Shown: piece by piece, positions 9,572 through 16,175 of the stretch
How the letters are laid out: every line of letters starts with the position of its first letter
How positions within the stretch are numbered: position 1 is the first letter of the stretch
Assembly: GCA_021809325.1 (NCBI GenBank)
Contig: JAKBAE010000006.1
Coordinates: forward strand, 1-34,400
Direction of reading: 5' to 3'
Source of the DNA: a bacterium
GTDB lineage: Bacteria; Chlamydiota; Chlamydiia; Chlamydiales; SM23-39
Length of the DNA: 34,400 nt
Translations under genes and position numbers: made by a program
Notes under the pieces: model-generated
The model's input: only the letters and a program-made list of their open reading frames with translations
The model's database searches: none
What the model was told of the DNA's origin: nothing

Positions 9572-9601
9572 TTGAATTTTTCAGGGAAAGTGGTGTATAC
9601 T
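9572..9601 (+). promoter_or_regulatory. Strong sigma-70-like promoter for the cysteine-rich protein gene
   Basis: TTGAAT at 9572-9577 and TATACT at 9596-9601 are separated by 18 bases. A start near 9608 leaves a leader of about 19 bases before the ATG at 9627, which supports that start codon. Confidence 0.55.
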
Positions 9602-9626
9602 ATTTGCGCTTTTAAAGAAATTGGTT

Positions 9627-10544
9627 ATGACTACAGCCATTGCAGTTTATGTGCGCAAATCCCCCATGAACGTGGGACTAGAAAAAGTTGGTTTTCTGAC
9701 ACGAGAAAATAACCTTATCTATAGCGATGAGGGGCATCTCAGCACGATTTTGAAATTCAGTATTTTGACGGTTGCCTCTCCCTTAATTGCAACTGCCCGC
9801 CTCGTGCGCTCTGCTGCATTTCTTCTCGACTTGGATTTCAAGAGGGCCGGGGCGGAATTTATCGGTGGCATAGCGCAGACGTTGGTTGCCGGAGGCTGCC
9901 TTGCAGGGACGTTCCTCTCTTCTTCTCTCTGTGTAATTAGCGGCGGGGAGATTTCGTTCTATGTCACACTCAGGCGTACCTATGCCTATTTCGAGGCGTG
10001 GATCAATCGAATTGATCTCAAAGCCCCTGGCCTTGTGAGCTATTCCCATCGCATTAGCCCATCGATAGAGCCTTGCAATAGGATCTGGACGACGGCCCCT
10101 TGCATGCAGCCGCTTTTAGAAAGAGGCTACGCGAAGCAGGGTGGGTTGCAGGATCCGATCCGAATGCAACGCATTTTCCCATTTATCCCTGTTCACGACA
10201 TGAGGATAGAAAATCGCAAGGTGGTGATCCAAAGCGATTATGTCGATCATGACATCCATTTCACAGCATGCAACGACGCATGCGAACATAGCAGCCATGA
10301 GCGCACATGCTGCTGTTGCTTTCGCGTCGAAGCTGTCTATGACCGCTTTCTATGCACTGAAATTGGACAGGGAAAATGTACTTCCATGATCAACGCAGGC
10401 GATTCTTGCGGCATCGTTAGTTGCAATACATGCGGGATCGGGGCTTGCTGCTGTTATTTGCAGGAAAACAATGAAGTAACGCTTGTGAACGCAGGGTGTT
10501 TTGGGCCGCAGGGGCCGAGCTGCCTCATTGGCATTACAAATTGA
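9627..10544 (+). CDS. Cysteine-rich putative membrane protein of unknown function
   Basis: I do not recognise a family. The 305-residue product has two long hydrophobic segments, roughly residues 40-65 and 78-105, separated by a short charged stretch. Its C-terminal third holds about 16 cysteines, including the clusters TCCCC and ACCC and repeated CxxC-type spacings (ACNDAC, CNTC). The bilobed hydrophobic hairpin resembles the layout of chlamydial inclusion-membrane or host-interface proteins, and the cysteines could form disulfides or bind metal; both are inference. The ATG at 9627 is preferred over a TTG two codons earlier because it lies just behind a good promoter. The gene is transcribed alone and converges with the dcd-like gene 88 bases further on. 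Confidence 0.75.
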   Translation: MTTAIAVYVRKSPMNVGLEKVGFLTRENNLIYSDEGHLSTILKFSILTVASPLIATARLVRSAAFLLDLDFKRAGAEFIGGIAQTLVAGGCLAGTFLSSSLCVISGGEISFYVTLRRTYAYFEAWINRIDLKAPGLVSYSHRISPSIEPCNRIWTTAPCMQPLLERGYAKQGGLQDPIRMQRIFPFIPVHDMRIENRKVVIQSDYVDHDIHFTACNDACEHSSHERTCCCCFRVEAVYDRFLCTEIGQGKCTSMINAGDSCGIVSCNTCGIGACCCYLQENNEVTLVNAGCFGPQGPSCLIGITN

Positions 10545-10631
10545 GCTTAGCAGCCTGCGATATTGAATCAATACAGGCCTGTTTAGCCCGAATTCCAAGT
10601 TTTGCCAGAGTACATTCTGTCTCTGAGAAAA

Positions 10632-11180
10632 TTATCTTTTTTGTAGTTTTAAGTTAGGTGCAACAACGCCTTCTTGATCTTTGTATTGCTTTTGTGTAGC
10701 TTGTTCAATATCAGTAGAAAGTTCAGTAAAAGATAACATAGCCAGCGCAATTCTATGTCTTAATACGATATCAAAAGGTCCAACGTTTTTCATTTCCAAC
10801 ACAATTGTTCTTGCTTCTTCAAAATTGCCATCGATGACGCCTGAAGTGCAATGAATAGCTAATCCTACTCTAGCAACAGTACTTCGTCCTTCTATATGAC
10901 ATACTATGCTTCGTGGGACTTGAAATTTTTCGAAAGTAGTACCTAAAATAAATTGGCCGGGTTTTAATATAAAAAAGTTATTTAAAATACTAACTTGATT
11001 GAAGGCTACATTTTCATTTGATGCTAAATCCACTGTTTGATTTTCAATTGGAATCAACAGCTCACTCCCTAGATGAAGGCGGATACCTACAGGGCGAACA
11101 TCCGATAGGTTAAATTCAGGAAATATTTTTATTTTTCCTGTCGCAATATAATTACGAATCGTTTTATCAGAAAGAATCAT
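10632..11180 (-). CDS. dcd: dCTP deaminase-like protein (dCTP deaminase/dUTPase superfamily)
   Basis: dCTP deaminase makes dUTP from dCTP for thymidylate synthesis. This 182-residue protein is close to the usual trimeric enzyme length. It keeps the N-terminal MILSDKTIRNYI block, the GRSTVAR active-site loop (family GRSSxAR) and the HCTSGVID segment. The region that normally reads GxxTLE.xN appears as ARTIVLEMKN, keeping the catalytic-type glutamate but losing a usual glycine. GGAG lies 5 bases before the ATG. It is AT-rich and lies 50 bases downstream of a VapC-type toxin gene in the same direction, so the three genes may be co-transcribed. Chlamydia carries dcd in another neighbourhood, so this may be an additional or acquired copy; that is inference. 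Confidence 0.82.
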   Translation of the reverse strand: MILSDKTIRNYIATGKIKIFPEFNLSDVRPVGIRLHLGSELLIPIENQTVDLASNENVAFNQVSILNNFFILKPGQFILGTTFEKFQVPRSIVCHIEGRSTVARVGLAIHCTSGVIDGNFEEARTIVLEMKNVGPFDIVLRHRIALAMLSFTELSTDIEQATQKQYKDQEGVVAPNLKLQKR

Positions 11181-11230
11181 GTTTTCTCCAGATTTAGGAA
11201 TAAATTCAAATCTCTCATTGAGCTTATGAA

Positions 11231-11662
11231 TTAAATTAAAGGATTGAACAAGGGAACATCAGTATCTTGAAAATCCTTGATATTGTCTGTTACTAGAACA
11301 AGTTGATGTTGTAAGGCTGAAGCAGCTATAAGAGTGTCAATGACAGGAAGGGGGCGTCCCTTGTTTTGAGCTTCTCCCATGAGACGTCCCCAGAGTAAGC
11401 AAGTATGCTGATCAATTCCAAGAATACGATCGGCAAATCTTGGAATCAATTCGCTGAGAAGCCAATTTTCTAAAATCATTTTTTTTGTGTGTTCTTCGCG
11501 TTTGAGCTTTGAAATGCCCGATTGAATTTCTCCAATACTGACAGCACTGATAAAATAACTTGATTCGGGATACGTTGTAAGCCATTTTCTCAGCTTATCG
11601 TAATGAGAAACGGATAGTTTTCTCGATTTTGATAATATACAGGTATCTAGTAAGAAGCTCAT
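11231..11662 (-). CDS. vapC: PIN-domain toxin, VapC/FitB type
   Basis: A 143-residue PIN-domain ribonuclease, the toxin of a type II toxin-antitoxin pair. The acidic metal-binding residues expected of the fold are visible: D6 in the N-terminal FLLDTCILS, E45 in SIGEIQSG, D109 in PVIDTLIAA and D126 in LVTDNIKDF. Relatives cleave tRNA or other RNA in the cytoplasm. Its ATG overlaps the antitoxin stop by four bases (ATGA), indicating coupled translation. The next gene on the strand is the dcd-like gene. The actual RNA target cannot be read from the sequence. Confidence 0.9.
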   Translation of the reverse strand: MSFLLDTCILSKSRKLSVSHYDKLRKWLTTYPESSYFISAVSIGEIQSGISKLKREEHTKKMILENWLLSELIPRFADRILGIDQHTCLLWGRLMGEAQNKGRPLPVIDTLIAASALQHQLVLVTDNIKDFQDTDVPLFNPLI

Positions 11663-11955
11663 AAATCAATGTCTCTTCCAAAGTCTTTGGTTCTTTTTAT
11701 ATCCAAATCGTATTCGAATAGTGGGGAGTCAAGCAAGAAATCGCCTAAATTTTTTTTAGGCTTTTTAATTTGTTCGAATTCATCATGAGAAATGAGCACT
11801 GCAACCGGACGTCCGTTTTTCGTAATGGTTTGGTAGCCATCTTCCATTACTTCAGTAACTAATTCTGAAAATTTCGCTTTTGCTTCCTGCAATTGCCAAG
11901 TTCTATGCCTACGCCCTTTGCGAACAGAGGAACGTTTTTTTTTAATTTTGCTCAT
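11659..11955 (-). CDS. Phd/YefM-family antitoxin
   Basis: The 98-residue protein has the Phd/YefM DNA-binding fold signature: WQLQEAKAKFSELV, then DGYQTITKNGRPVAVLISHDEFEQI. An acidic C-terminal tail (DSPLFEYDLDIK) probably wraps and neutralises the toxin. The lysine/arginine-rich N-terminal 18 residues precede the family core. Antitoxins of this type bind their own promoter together with the toxin, and a palindrome lies directly upstream at 11964-11980. The gene overlaps the toxin by four bases, the normal antitoxin-first order. Confidence 0.88.
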   Translation of the reverse strand: MSKIKKKRSSVRKGRRHRTWQLQEAKAKFSELVTEVMEDGYQTITKNGRPVAVLISHDEFEQIKKPKKNLGDFLLDSPLFEYDLDIKRTKDFGRDIDL

Positions 11956-11963
11956 ATTTGCCT

Positions 11964-11980
11964 ACTAGTCTGACTAGTCA
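11964..11980. promoter_or_regulatory. Candidate toxin-antitoxin operator (ACTAGT repeats)
   Basis: Two ACTAGT palindromes lie 9 bases apart (11964-11969 and 11973-11978); the second is inside the perfect 10-base palindrome TGACTAGTCA. They fall between the predicted -10 box and the antitoxin start, where binding by the antitoxin-toxin complex would block transcription. Confidence 0.45.
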
Positions 11981-11981
11981 T

Positions 11982-12010
11982 AGTTTAGCAGAGGGTACTA
12001 ATTTTAACAA
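11982..12010 (-). promoter_or_regulatory. Candidate promoter of the toxin-antitoxin operon
   Basis: On the minus strand TTGTTA (12005-12010) and TAAACT (11982-11987) are 17 bases apart. The predicted start falls inside or next to the ACTAGT repeat operator. Confidence 0.45.
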
Positions 12011-12048
12011 GATACTCACTAATTCATTCACAGAAAGTGGGTTAGTGA

Positions 12049-12426
12049 TTAGAATTCAGCGCTTTGATATTTCCAGATCCCTTCCTCTTTGACAAAGCGG
12101 CTCTTTTCGGTAAAAGAGACATCGCGCCCCTTTTGCTCAAGGTGGGCTGTGAAGGTGACAAAGGCAATCGTCTCTCCATCAACCCATTCATGGATTGTGA
12201 GGTCTTTAAATTTTGTTTCTTTAGAAAAGCGGAGAATCTCCTCTCGATTATTGGAGAAGTGGGGATTTGTTGGATGCGTTGTTTGGATGATGTAGTCTGC
12301 AAGTCCGAGCGCATAAGCTGCATAGCGAGAGCGCATGAGTAAAAGGACGTTTTCTGGCGGTTTTCCCTCATGAAAGGGCTTGCAGCACTCTTCGTAGGAC
12401 TTTCCACTATGGCAAGGACATTTCAT
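12049..12426 (-). CDS. YchJ-like SEC-C motif protein (UPF0225-like)
   Basis: A protein of 125 residues from the ATG at 12426. It begins with the SEC-C zinc-binding motif CPCHSGKSYEECC at residues 3-15, where the cysteines and one histidine can hold a zinc ion. This is followed by the YchJ-type block LLMRSRYAAYALGLADYIIQTTHP and an NTF2-like C-terminal part with FxEKSRFVKEEGIWKYQSAEF. YchJ-family function is not established. The start at 12426 is preferred because it places the zinc motif at the N-terminus, as usual, and has AGAGGT just upstream. An ATG at 12501 would add 25 residues (150 in total). No operon partner is evident; two unknown genes lie upstream on the same strand. Confidence 0.85.
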   Translation of the reverse strand: MKCPCHSGKSYEECCKPFHEGKPPENVLLLMRSRYAAYALGLADYIIQTTHPTNPHFSNNREEILRFSKETKFKDLTIHEWVDGETIAFVTFTAHLEQKGRDVSFTEKSRFVKEEGIWKYQSAEF

Positions 12427-12573
12427 TAGACCTCTTGGTTTTGTCGTTTTCGATTTTTTGGGAGGAGGAAAGGATATGCCGCCCTCGGTCAGATTTAACA
12501 TGATCGAGGTCGCTGCGGTTTTGTCAAGTCATCCCTTTACTCGCCTTCCATGGAGCGCGGTATGTAGTCCTCA

Positions 12574-13179
12574 TTATTTCTTAGACATTGGAGTAAATTT
12601 CCTGCGCTCAGGGGGGGTGTCAGGAAGCTTATGTTCTGCTCTGTATCTCCTTTCTCTTTCTGTCATATCTGCTGACATATTATGTTCGCGCATACAGGGA
12701 ATCATGTTAGTGTTTAACGTGCTATCTGCTAGGTACATGAGTGAAGTTGAGGGGAGGGCTATAATTTCTCTTCGAACTTTGTTGGTCTTTTCCGCCAATG
12801 TAGCCTGAGATCCACGCGAATAGTGATGAGAGTACTTTTCTCTCTTTCCTGTGTAGCAACCGCTTTCATCCCAAACTGATTCAGACCATAGTCCTCTCTC
12901 ATTTGCTGGTGTAACTTCTCTTATATATCTAATAAAAATGTCTTCATAGTAATTATATTTACTTGGAAGGTTGGATTTTATCCATTCAAGGGCGTCATTC
13001 GCCTCTCTTCGGTATTTGTTGTGTACCTTGGATGATGAACTAGCTGGAGGGGGATTCATTAAAAGATCATGAGCTGTTTCATATTTTATTTCAAAAGCGC
13101 GTAAATCAAGGATTTCTTGGGTTCTTTGGTAAGCCTCACCACCAATTAATCTAAATGTAGAGTCCCAATAATTGCTCAT
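12574..13179 (-). CDS. Hypothetical protein, paralogue of the upstream neighbour
   Basis: I do not recognise this 201-residue protein. Its first 90 or so residues align end to end with the preceding gene (both read YW...GE..RR/QR.QEI.DLR.FEIK.ET.H.LL.NPPPA and W IK.NLPSKY.YY). The C-terminal half is unrelated to the neighbour: soluble, charged, ending in a proline/lysine-rich tail (PDTPPERRKFTPMSKK). The ATG at 13179 is chosen because GGAG sits 7 bases upstream; the frame is open further but without that signal. The gap from the upstream paralogue is 14 bases, so they probably form an operon. The region is AT-rich. Function is unknown; a lineage-specific host-interaction role is only a guess. 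Confidence 0.75.
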   Translation of the reverse strand: MSNYWDSTFRLIGGEAYQRTQEILDLRAFEIKYETAHDLLMNPPPASSSSKVHNKYRREANDALEWIKSNLPSKYNYYEDIFIRYIREVTPANERGLWSESVWDESGCYTGKREKYSHHYSRGSQATLAEKTNKVRREIIALPSTSLMYLADSTLNTNMIPCMREHNMSADMTERERRYRAEHKLPDTPPERRKFTPMSKK

Positions 13180-13193
13180 AATGAATCTCCGTG

Positions 13194-13769
13194 TTATAAG
13201 TTGTTGATAATTCTTTTTTCGAGAACTGCAATTGCCACGTTTGTCGCTAAAATATAGCAAAGGTTAGTCATGGGAAAACAAGTTGCTAGTATAGTCGCCA
13301 CGACTAATGAGCGGATCCATGTTTTTTCTAAATACAATTTTCCGAAATTATAGAGTGTTTCTCTAGCTATGTAACTTATTGTTAGAGTGGGTTTAGGTGT
13401 TTTGTTGGTTAGTAATTTGAGGGTATTAGGATGAATGTTTGTGTGCGAGATTTTAGTAGTGGATCTCTTCACTTCGTTTGCATCATTCAATCCAATTTTA
13501 TTTAAGAGATTCAAGTATTCAGAAAAAAGGTTTGTGTAATAACTGTATTTGCTCGGTAAGTTTTCTTTAATCCAGTTAAGAGCCTCTTTTGCTTTTATTT
13601 GGTAGCTAGTGTGTATTTCGTAAGCAGCGTTTGCTGGAGGTGGATTTTTTAAAAGTTCATGAACTGTTTCTTGCTTAATTTCAAAAGTACGAAGGTCTGA
13701 AATTTCTTGAAGTCTTCGAAAAGTTTCGCCTACAACAAAACTTGACAGACCTCTCCAATAAACACTCAT
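13194..13769 (-). CDS. Hypothetical protein with C-terminal hydrophobic hairpin, paralogue of the next gene
   Basis: This 191-residue protein shares its N-terminal domain (about residues 1-90) with the next gene downstream; by eye roughly 45% of positions match. In place of the neighbour's charged tail it ends in a hydrophobic region, about residues 148-185 (IRSLVVATILATCF, then LCYILATNVAIAVL). This looks like a membrane hairpin. The ATG at 13769 has GGAG 8 bases upstream, matching the leader of the paralogue. One protein therefore looks membrane-anchored and the other soluble while sharing a head domain. No known domain is recognised. The base composition is AT-rich, like the surrounding accessory genes. 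Confidence 0.75.
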   Translation of the reverse strand: MSVYWRGLSSFVVGETFRRLQEISDLRTFEIKQETVHELLKNPPPANAAYEIHTSYQIKAKEALNWIKENLPSKYSYYTNLFSEYLNLLNKIGLNDANEVKRSTTKISHTNIHPNTLKLLTNKTPKPTLTISYIARETLYNFGKLYLEKTWIRSLVVATILATCFPMTNLCYILATNVAIAVLEKRIINNL

Positions 13770-13878
13770 AAATAGTCTCCTATTTAAAATTTCAAGTTCT
13801 CTTACATTCACTCATTTGAACATTCGAAAATTGTAAAATGCGAAAGAATCCTAAGAGAATGAAAAATTTAATACAAGA

Positions 13879-14060
13879 GAAGGTGGTTGCAAAACTTGCG
13901 CATCCAGAAAAATCGATGATTTTGAGACAGTTTGCCAATCACGAAGCGGATGAAGCCCTGTTTCTGAGCACATACTTAAGGTGAGTAGCGCTAAGAGGCA
14001 GCGTGGCAAAATGACTCAAAAGGGCGATTATTCTGGGCGCCCCAGTTTTGCAATTGCCTC
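13879..14060 (+). repeat. Palindromic element copy A (182 bp), at the aspS 3' end
   Basis: The stretch aligns colinearly with the reverse complement of copy B (15951-16132) over 182 bases with no gaps and about 83% identity by hand count. The two ends form an inverted repeat of about 56 bases. An inner stem is kept partly through substitutions that preserve pairing. It fills almost all of the 297-base gap between the unknown gene start at 13769 and the aspS stop at 14067. A 15-base piece of its right end (14037-14051) recurs inside the last codons of aspS (14082-14096). Confidence 0.85.
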
Positions 14061-14066
14061 AGAGGT

Positions 14067-15875
14067 CTATTCTTTGCCGAAGCGCCCCAGTTTTGCCTCT
14101 GCTAGAACGAGTAGGTCTTTCGATTTCATGATGATCGATTCGGTTTGCGATCCGCAGTTAAAGGCGGATCTCTCCTGACTTGCAATGCGGTCATCGAAAT
14201 AGTTGTCGAGGTTGATCAGGTTGCCAAACGGCGGCACGCCGCCAACGGGGAGTCCAAAACGTTCCAGGATAATAACAGGATCTTCGAATTCGCATTTTTC
14301 TCCGACCGTCTCGGCGCAGGCCTTCATGTCGAGCTTCATGTGGGAGGGGATATTGAACTGGTAGTTTTTCTTGCTGCTTTTTCCTCGAACGATGATCGAT
14401 TTGACTCCCTCTTCCAACGTGGTATTGCGCACTCTCGCAGAGTCTTGCGAAGTAGGTGTTGCTTCATGGGTTAAGTGTTCGAATTCGCACTCTTCCTTGC
14501 GGAGCTTGCGGATGATCTCATTGCGGATATTTTCACCGCCGAAGAAGATTTTCGCTTTGATTCTATTCCCGGCAATTCGCTTGGTGTCGGAGGGGAAAAG
14601 CGAGGCTTCTCGGATATTTTTTAGCTGCAATAACGTCATCGTGAGCCTTTCCAGTCCCATCCCAAAGCCGCCATGCGGAGGCATTCCATAGCGAAAGATG
14701 CTCAGATAGTCGGCGAAGTTATCGGGGTTCATCCCTTTCATGAGGATACCTTCCAGCATCGACTCATAAGTGTGGCGGCGCTGTCCCCCCGAAGTGATCT
14801 CGACTCCTGCGCAAAGAAGATCAAACGTATTGGTCAGGTGCGGGTTTTCCTCATTTGGAAATGCGTAGAACGGCCGCTTTTCCGTCTTCCAGTCGATGAT
14901 AAAAATTAGATCGGTACCAGAGGTCTCGCGGCTCCACGTGCAAAGCTCGCGCTCTGCGGCGGGGCTCAAGTCAGGCTCGTTTCGCTCATCGATGCCGGTG
15001 CGCTGAAAATAGATCTCTTGCGCCTCTCTAAAGGTGAGCCTTGGAAACGGCACATCTTTGGGGCAGCGAATCAACGGCTGGCCCAGCGCTTCTAAATCGC
15101 TTGCACACCTTTTTTGCAGCGATTCTACAATATACTTGATGCACCCTTCTTGGATGTCGAGGACCTCATGCCAGTGCTCAAAAAAGCCCATCTCGAACTC
15201 AAGCTGCTTTCCTTCTGATAAGTGCCTGGATGTGTGAGACGGCTCTGCGCGGAAAAAGGGCATCAAGGCGAAGACGCGCTCATTGACGCCGACCATGATC
15301 TGCTTATAGAGCTGGCTGCTTTGTGCAAGCGTTGCCGTATACCCAAAATAGTCGACATTGAAAAATTCCGCACCTCCCTCAGAAGAGGCGCCGATGATAT
15401 TGGGGGCGAAATATTCGACAGCATCCACATGGTCATGCATATAAACCTGATAAGCATGTGCGATCTCAGCTTGGATGCGAAAGACTGCTTGAAGGCGGCG
15501 GTTGCGAAGCGCAATCGGCCGATGATCAAGGACAAAGTCAAGATCATTGTGCATCTCCGACTTATAATATTCCAAGGGGGGCGCCTCTCGGATTGCCTGC
15601 TCAACTGTGATTTTTGGATGATGAATCTCTGCGCCGAGGAGCGCTTCTTTCGAAGAGGCAGCCGTCCCTTCGACCTTTAAGATCGATCCTGGCTGTAGAG
15701 CTGCGATTTTTTTCCCCTCAATCGGATCTTCAATTACAACCTGGACGATGCCGGTTCTGTCTCGTAAAAGAAGAAATGTGAGCTTGCCAAAAGCGCGTGT
15801 TGTACTAAGCCAGCCACGCAAAAAGACGGTTTTTCCAATATGTTGAGAGATTTCTTGAACAAGTGTGCGATGCAT
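14067..15875 (-). CDS. aspS: Archaeal-type aspartyl-tRNA synthetase fused to a YbaK-like editing domain
   Basis: The 602-residue protein has two parts. Residues 1 to about 437 form a complete class II AspRS of the short archaeal type. It has an OB-fold anticodon domain, EFFNVDYFGYTATLAQSSQLYKQ, motif 2 FRAEPSHTSRHL, and motif 3 GGFGMGLERL at 402-411 followed by NIREASLFPSD. It lacks the large insertion of bacterial AspRS. Archaeal-type enzymes often charge both tRNA-Asp and tRNA-Asn. Residues about 445-602 look like a YbaK/EbsC aminoacyl-tRNA deacylase: K492 in GVKSIIV, GGVPPFG at 545-551 and a CGSQ segment near 575. AGAGGA lies 8 bases before the ATG. The gene interrupts the chlamydial ftsH-pnp order and is bracketed by two repeat copies, which suggests transfer. 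Confidence 0.88.
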   Translation of the reverse strand: MHRTLVQEISQHIGKTVFLRGWLSTTRAFGKLTFLLLRDRTGIVQVVIEDPIEGKKIAALQPGSILKVEGTAASSKEALLGAEIHHPKITVEQAIREAPPLEYYKSEMHNDLDFVLDHRPIALRNRRLQAVFRIQAEIAHAYQVYMHDHVDAVEYFAPNIIGASSEGGAEFFNVDYFGYTATLAQSSQLYKQIMVGVNERVFALMPFFRAEPSHTSRHLSEGKQLEFEMGFFEHWHEVLDIQEGCIKYIVESLQKRCASDLEALGQPLIRCPKDVPFPRLTFREAQEIYFQRTGIDERNEPDLSPAAERELCTWSRETSGTDLIFIIDWKTEKRPFYAFPNEENPHLTNTFDLLCAGVEITSGGQRRHTYESMLEGILMKGMNPDNFADYLSIFRYGMPPHGGFGMGLERLTMTLLQLKNIREASLFPSDTKRIAGNRIKAKIFFGGENIRNEIIRKLRKEECEFEHLTHEATPTSQDSARVRNTTLEEGVKSIIVRGKSSKKNYQFNIPSHMKLDMKACAETVGEKCEFEDPVIILERFGLPVGGVPPFGNLINLDNYFDDRIASQERSAFNCGSQTESIIMKSKDLLVLAEAKLGRFGKE

Positions 15876-15912
15876 CTTTGGAGTCCTCTTTCGATTCTAC
15901 AAAGGACGCAGA

Positions 15913-15938
15913 CCTTCGGAAACTTGGGTTTCCAAAGG
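15913..15938. other. Hairpin in the aspS leader
   Basis: An 11-base stem (15913-15923 with 15928-15938) closes a 4-base loop; on the minus strand one pair is a G-U wobble. It lies between element B and the aspS start. It has no T-run, so it is not a clear terminator. It could be a leader structure or the processed end of the pnp transcript. Confidence 0.35.
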
Positions 15939-15950
15939 GCTGGCCCGTTT

Positions 15951-16132
15951 GAGGCAATTGCAAAACTGGGGCATCCAGTAAAATCGCCCTTTTGAGCCAT
16001 TTTGCCACCCTGCCCCCGAGCCCTACTCACCTCGAGTATGTGCTCGGGGGCAGGGCTTCGGCCGCTTTGCGGCTGGCAAACTGGCTCAAAATCATCGATT
16101 TTTCTGGGTGCCCGAGTTTTGCAATTGCCTCC
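15951..16132 (-). repeat. Palindromic element copy B (182 bp), between aspS and pnp
   Basis: The same element as copy A, in opposite orientation on the other side of aspS. Terminal inverted repeats of about 56 bases start and end with GAGGCAATTGCAAAACT. Inside is a second, GC-rich stem (CCCTGCCCCCGAGC pairing with GCTCGGGGGCAGGG) and a small GCCGC-AAA-GCGGC hairpin. A transcript would therefore fold as a nested multi-stem structure. It makes up most of the 300-base gap between aspS and pnp; the rest of that gap holds only the aspS leader. Confidence 0.85.
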
Positions 16133-16175
16133 TTTGGCGGGATCGTAAGGGCGGAGCCCTTACTTAACCACCTAC

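Noticed and set aside
13981-14178. ORF over element A encoding a peptide similar to ones from element B (15734-16030 and 15992-16216)
   Set aside because: The shared peptide (PSFAIAS) is only the translation of the repeat; frames run into unrelated sequence and no ribosome binding site is present.
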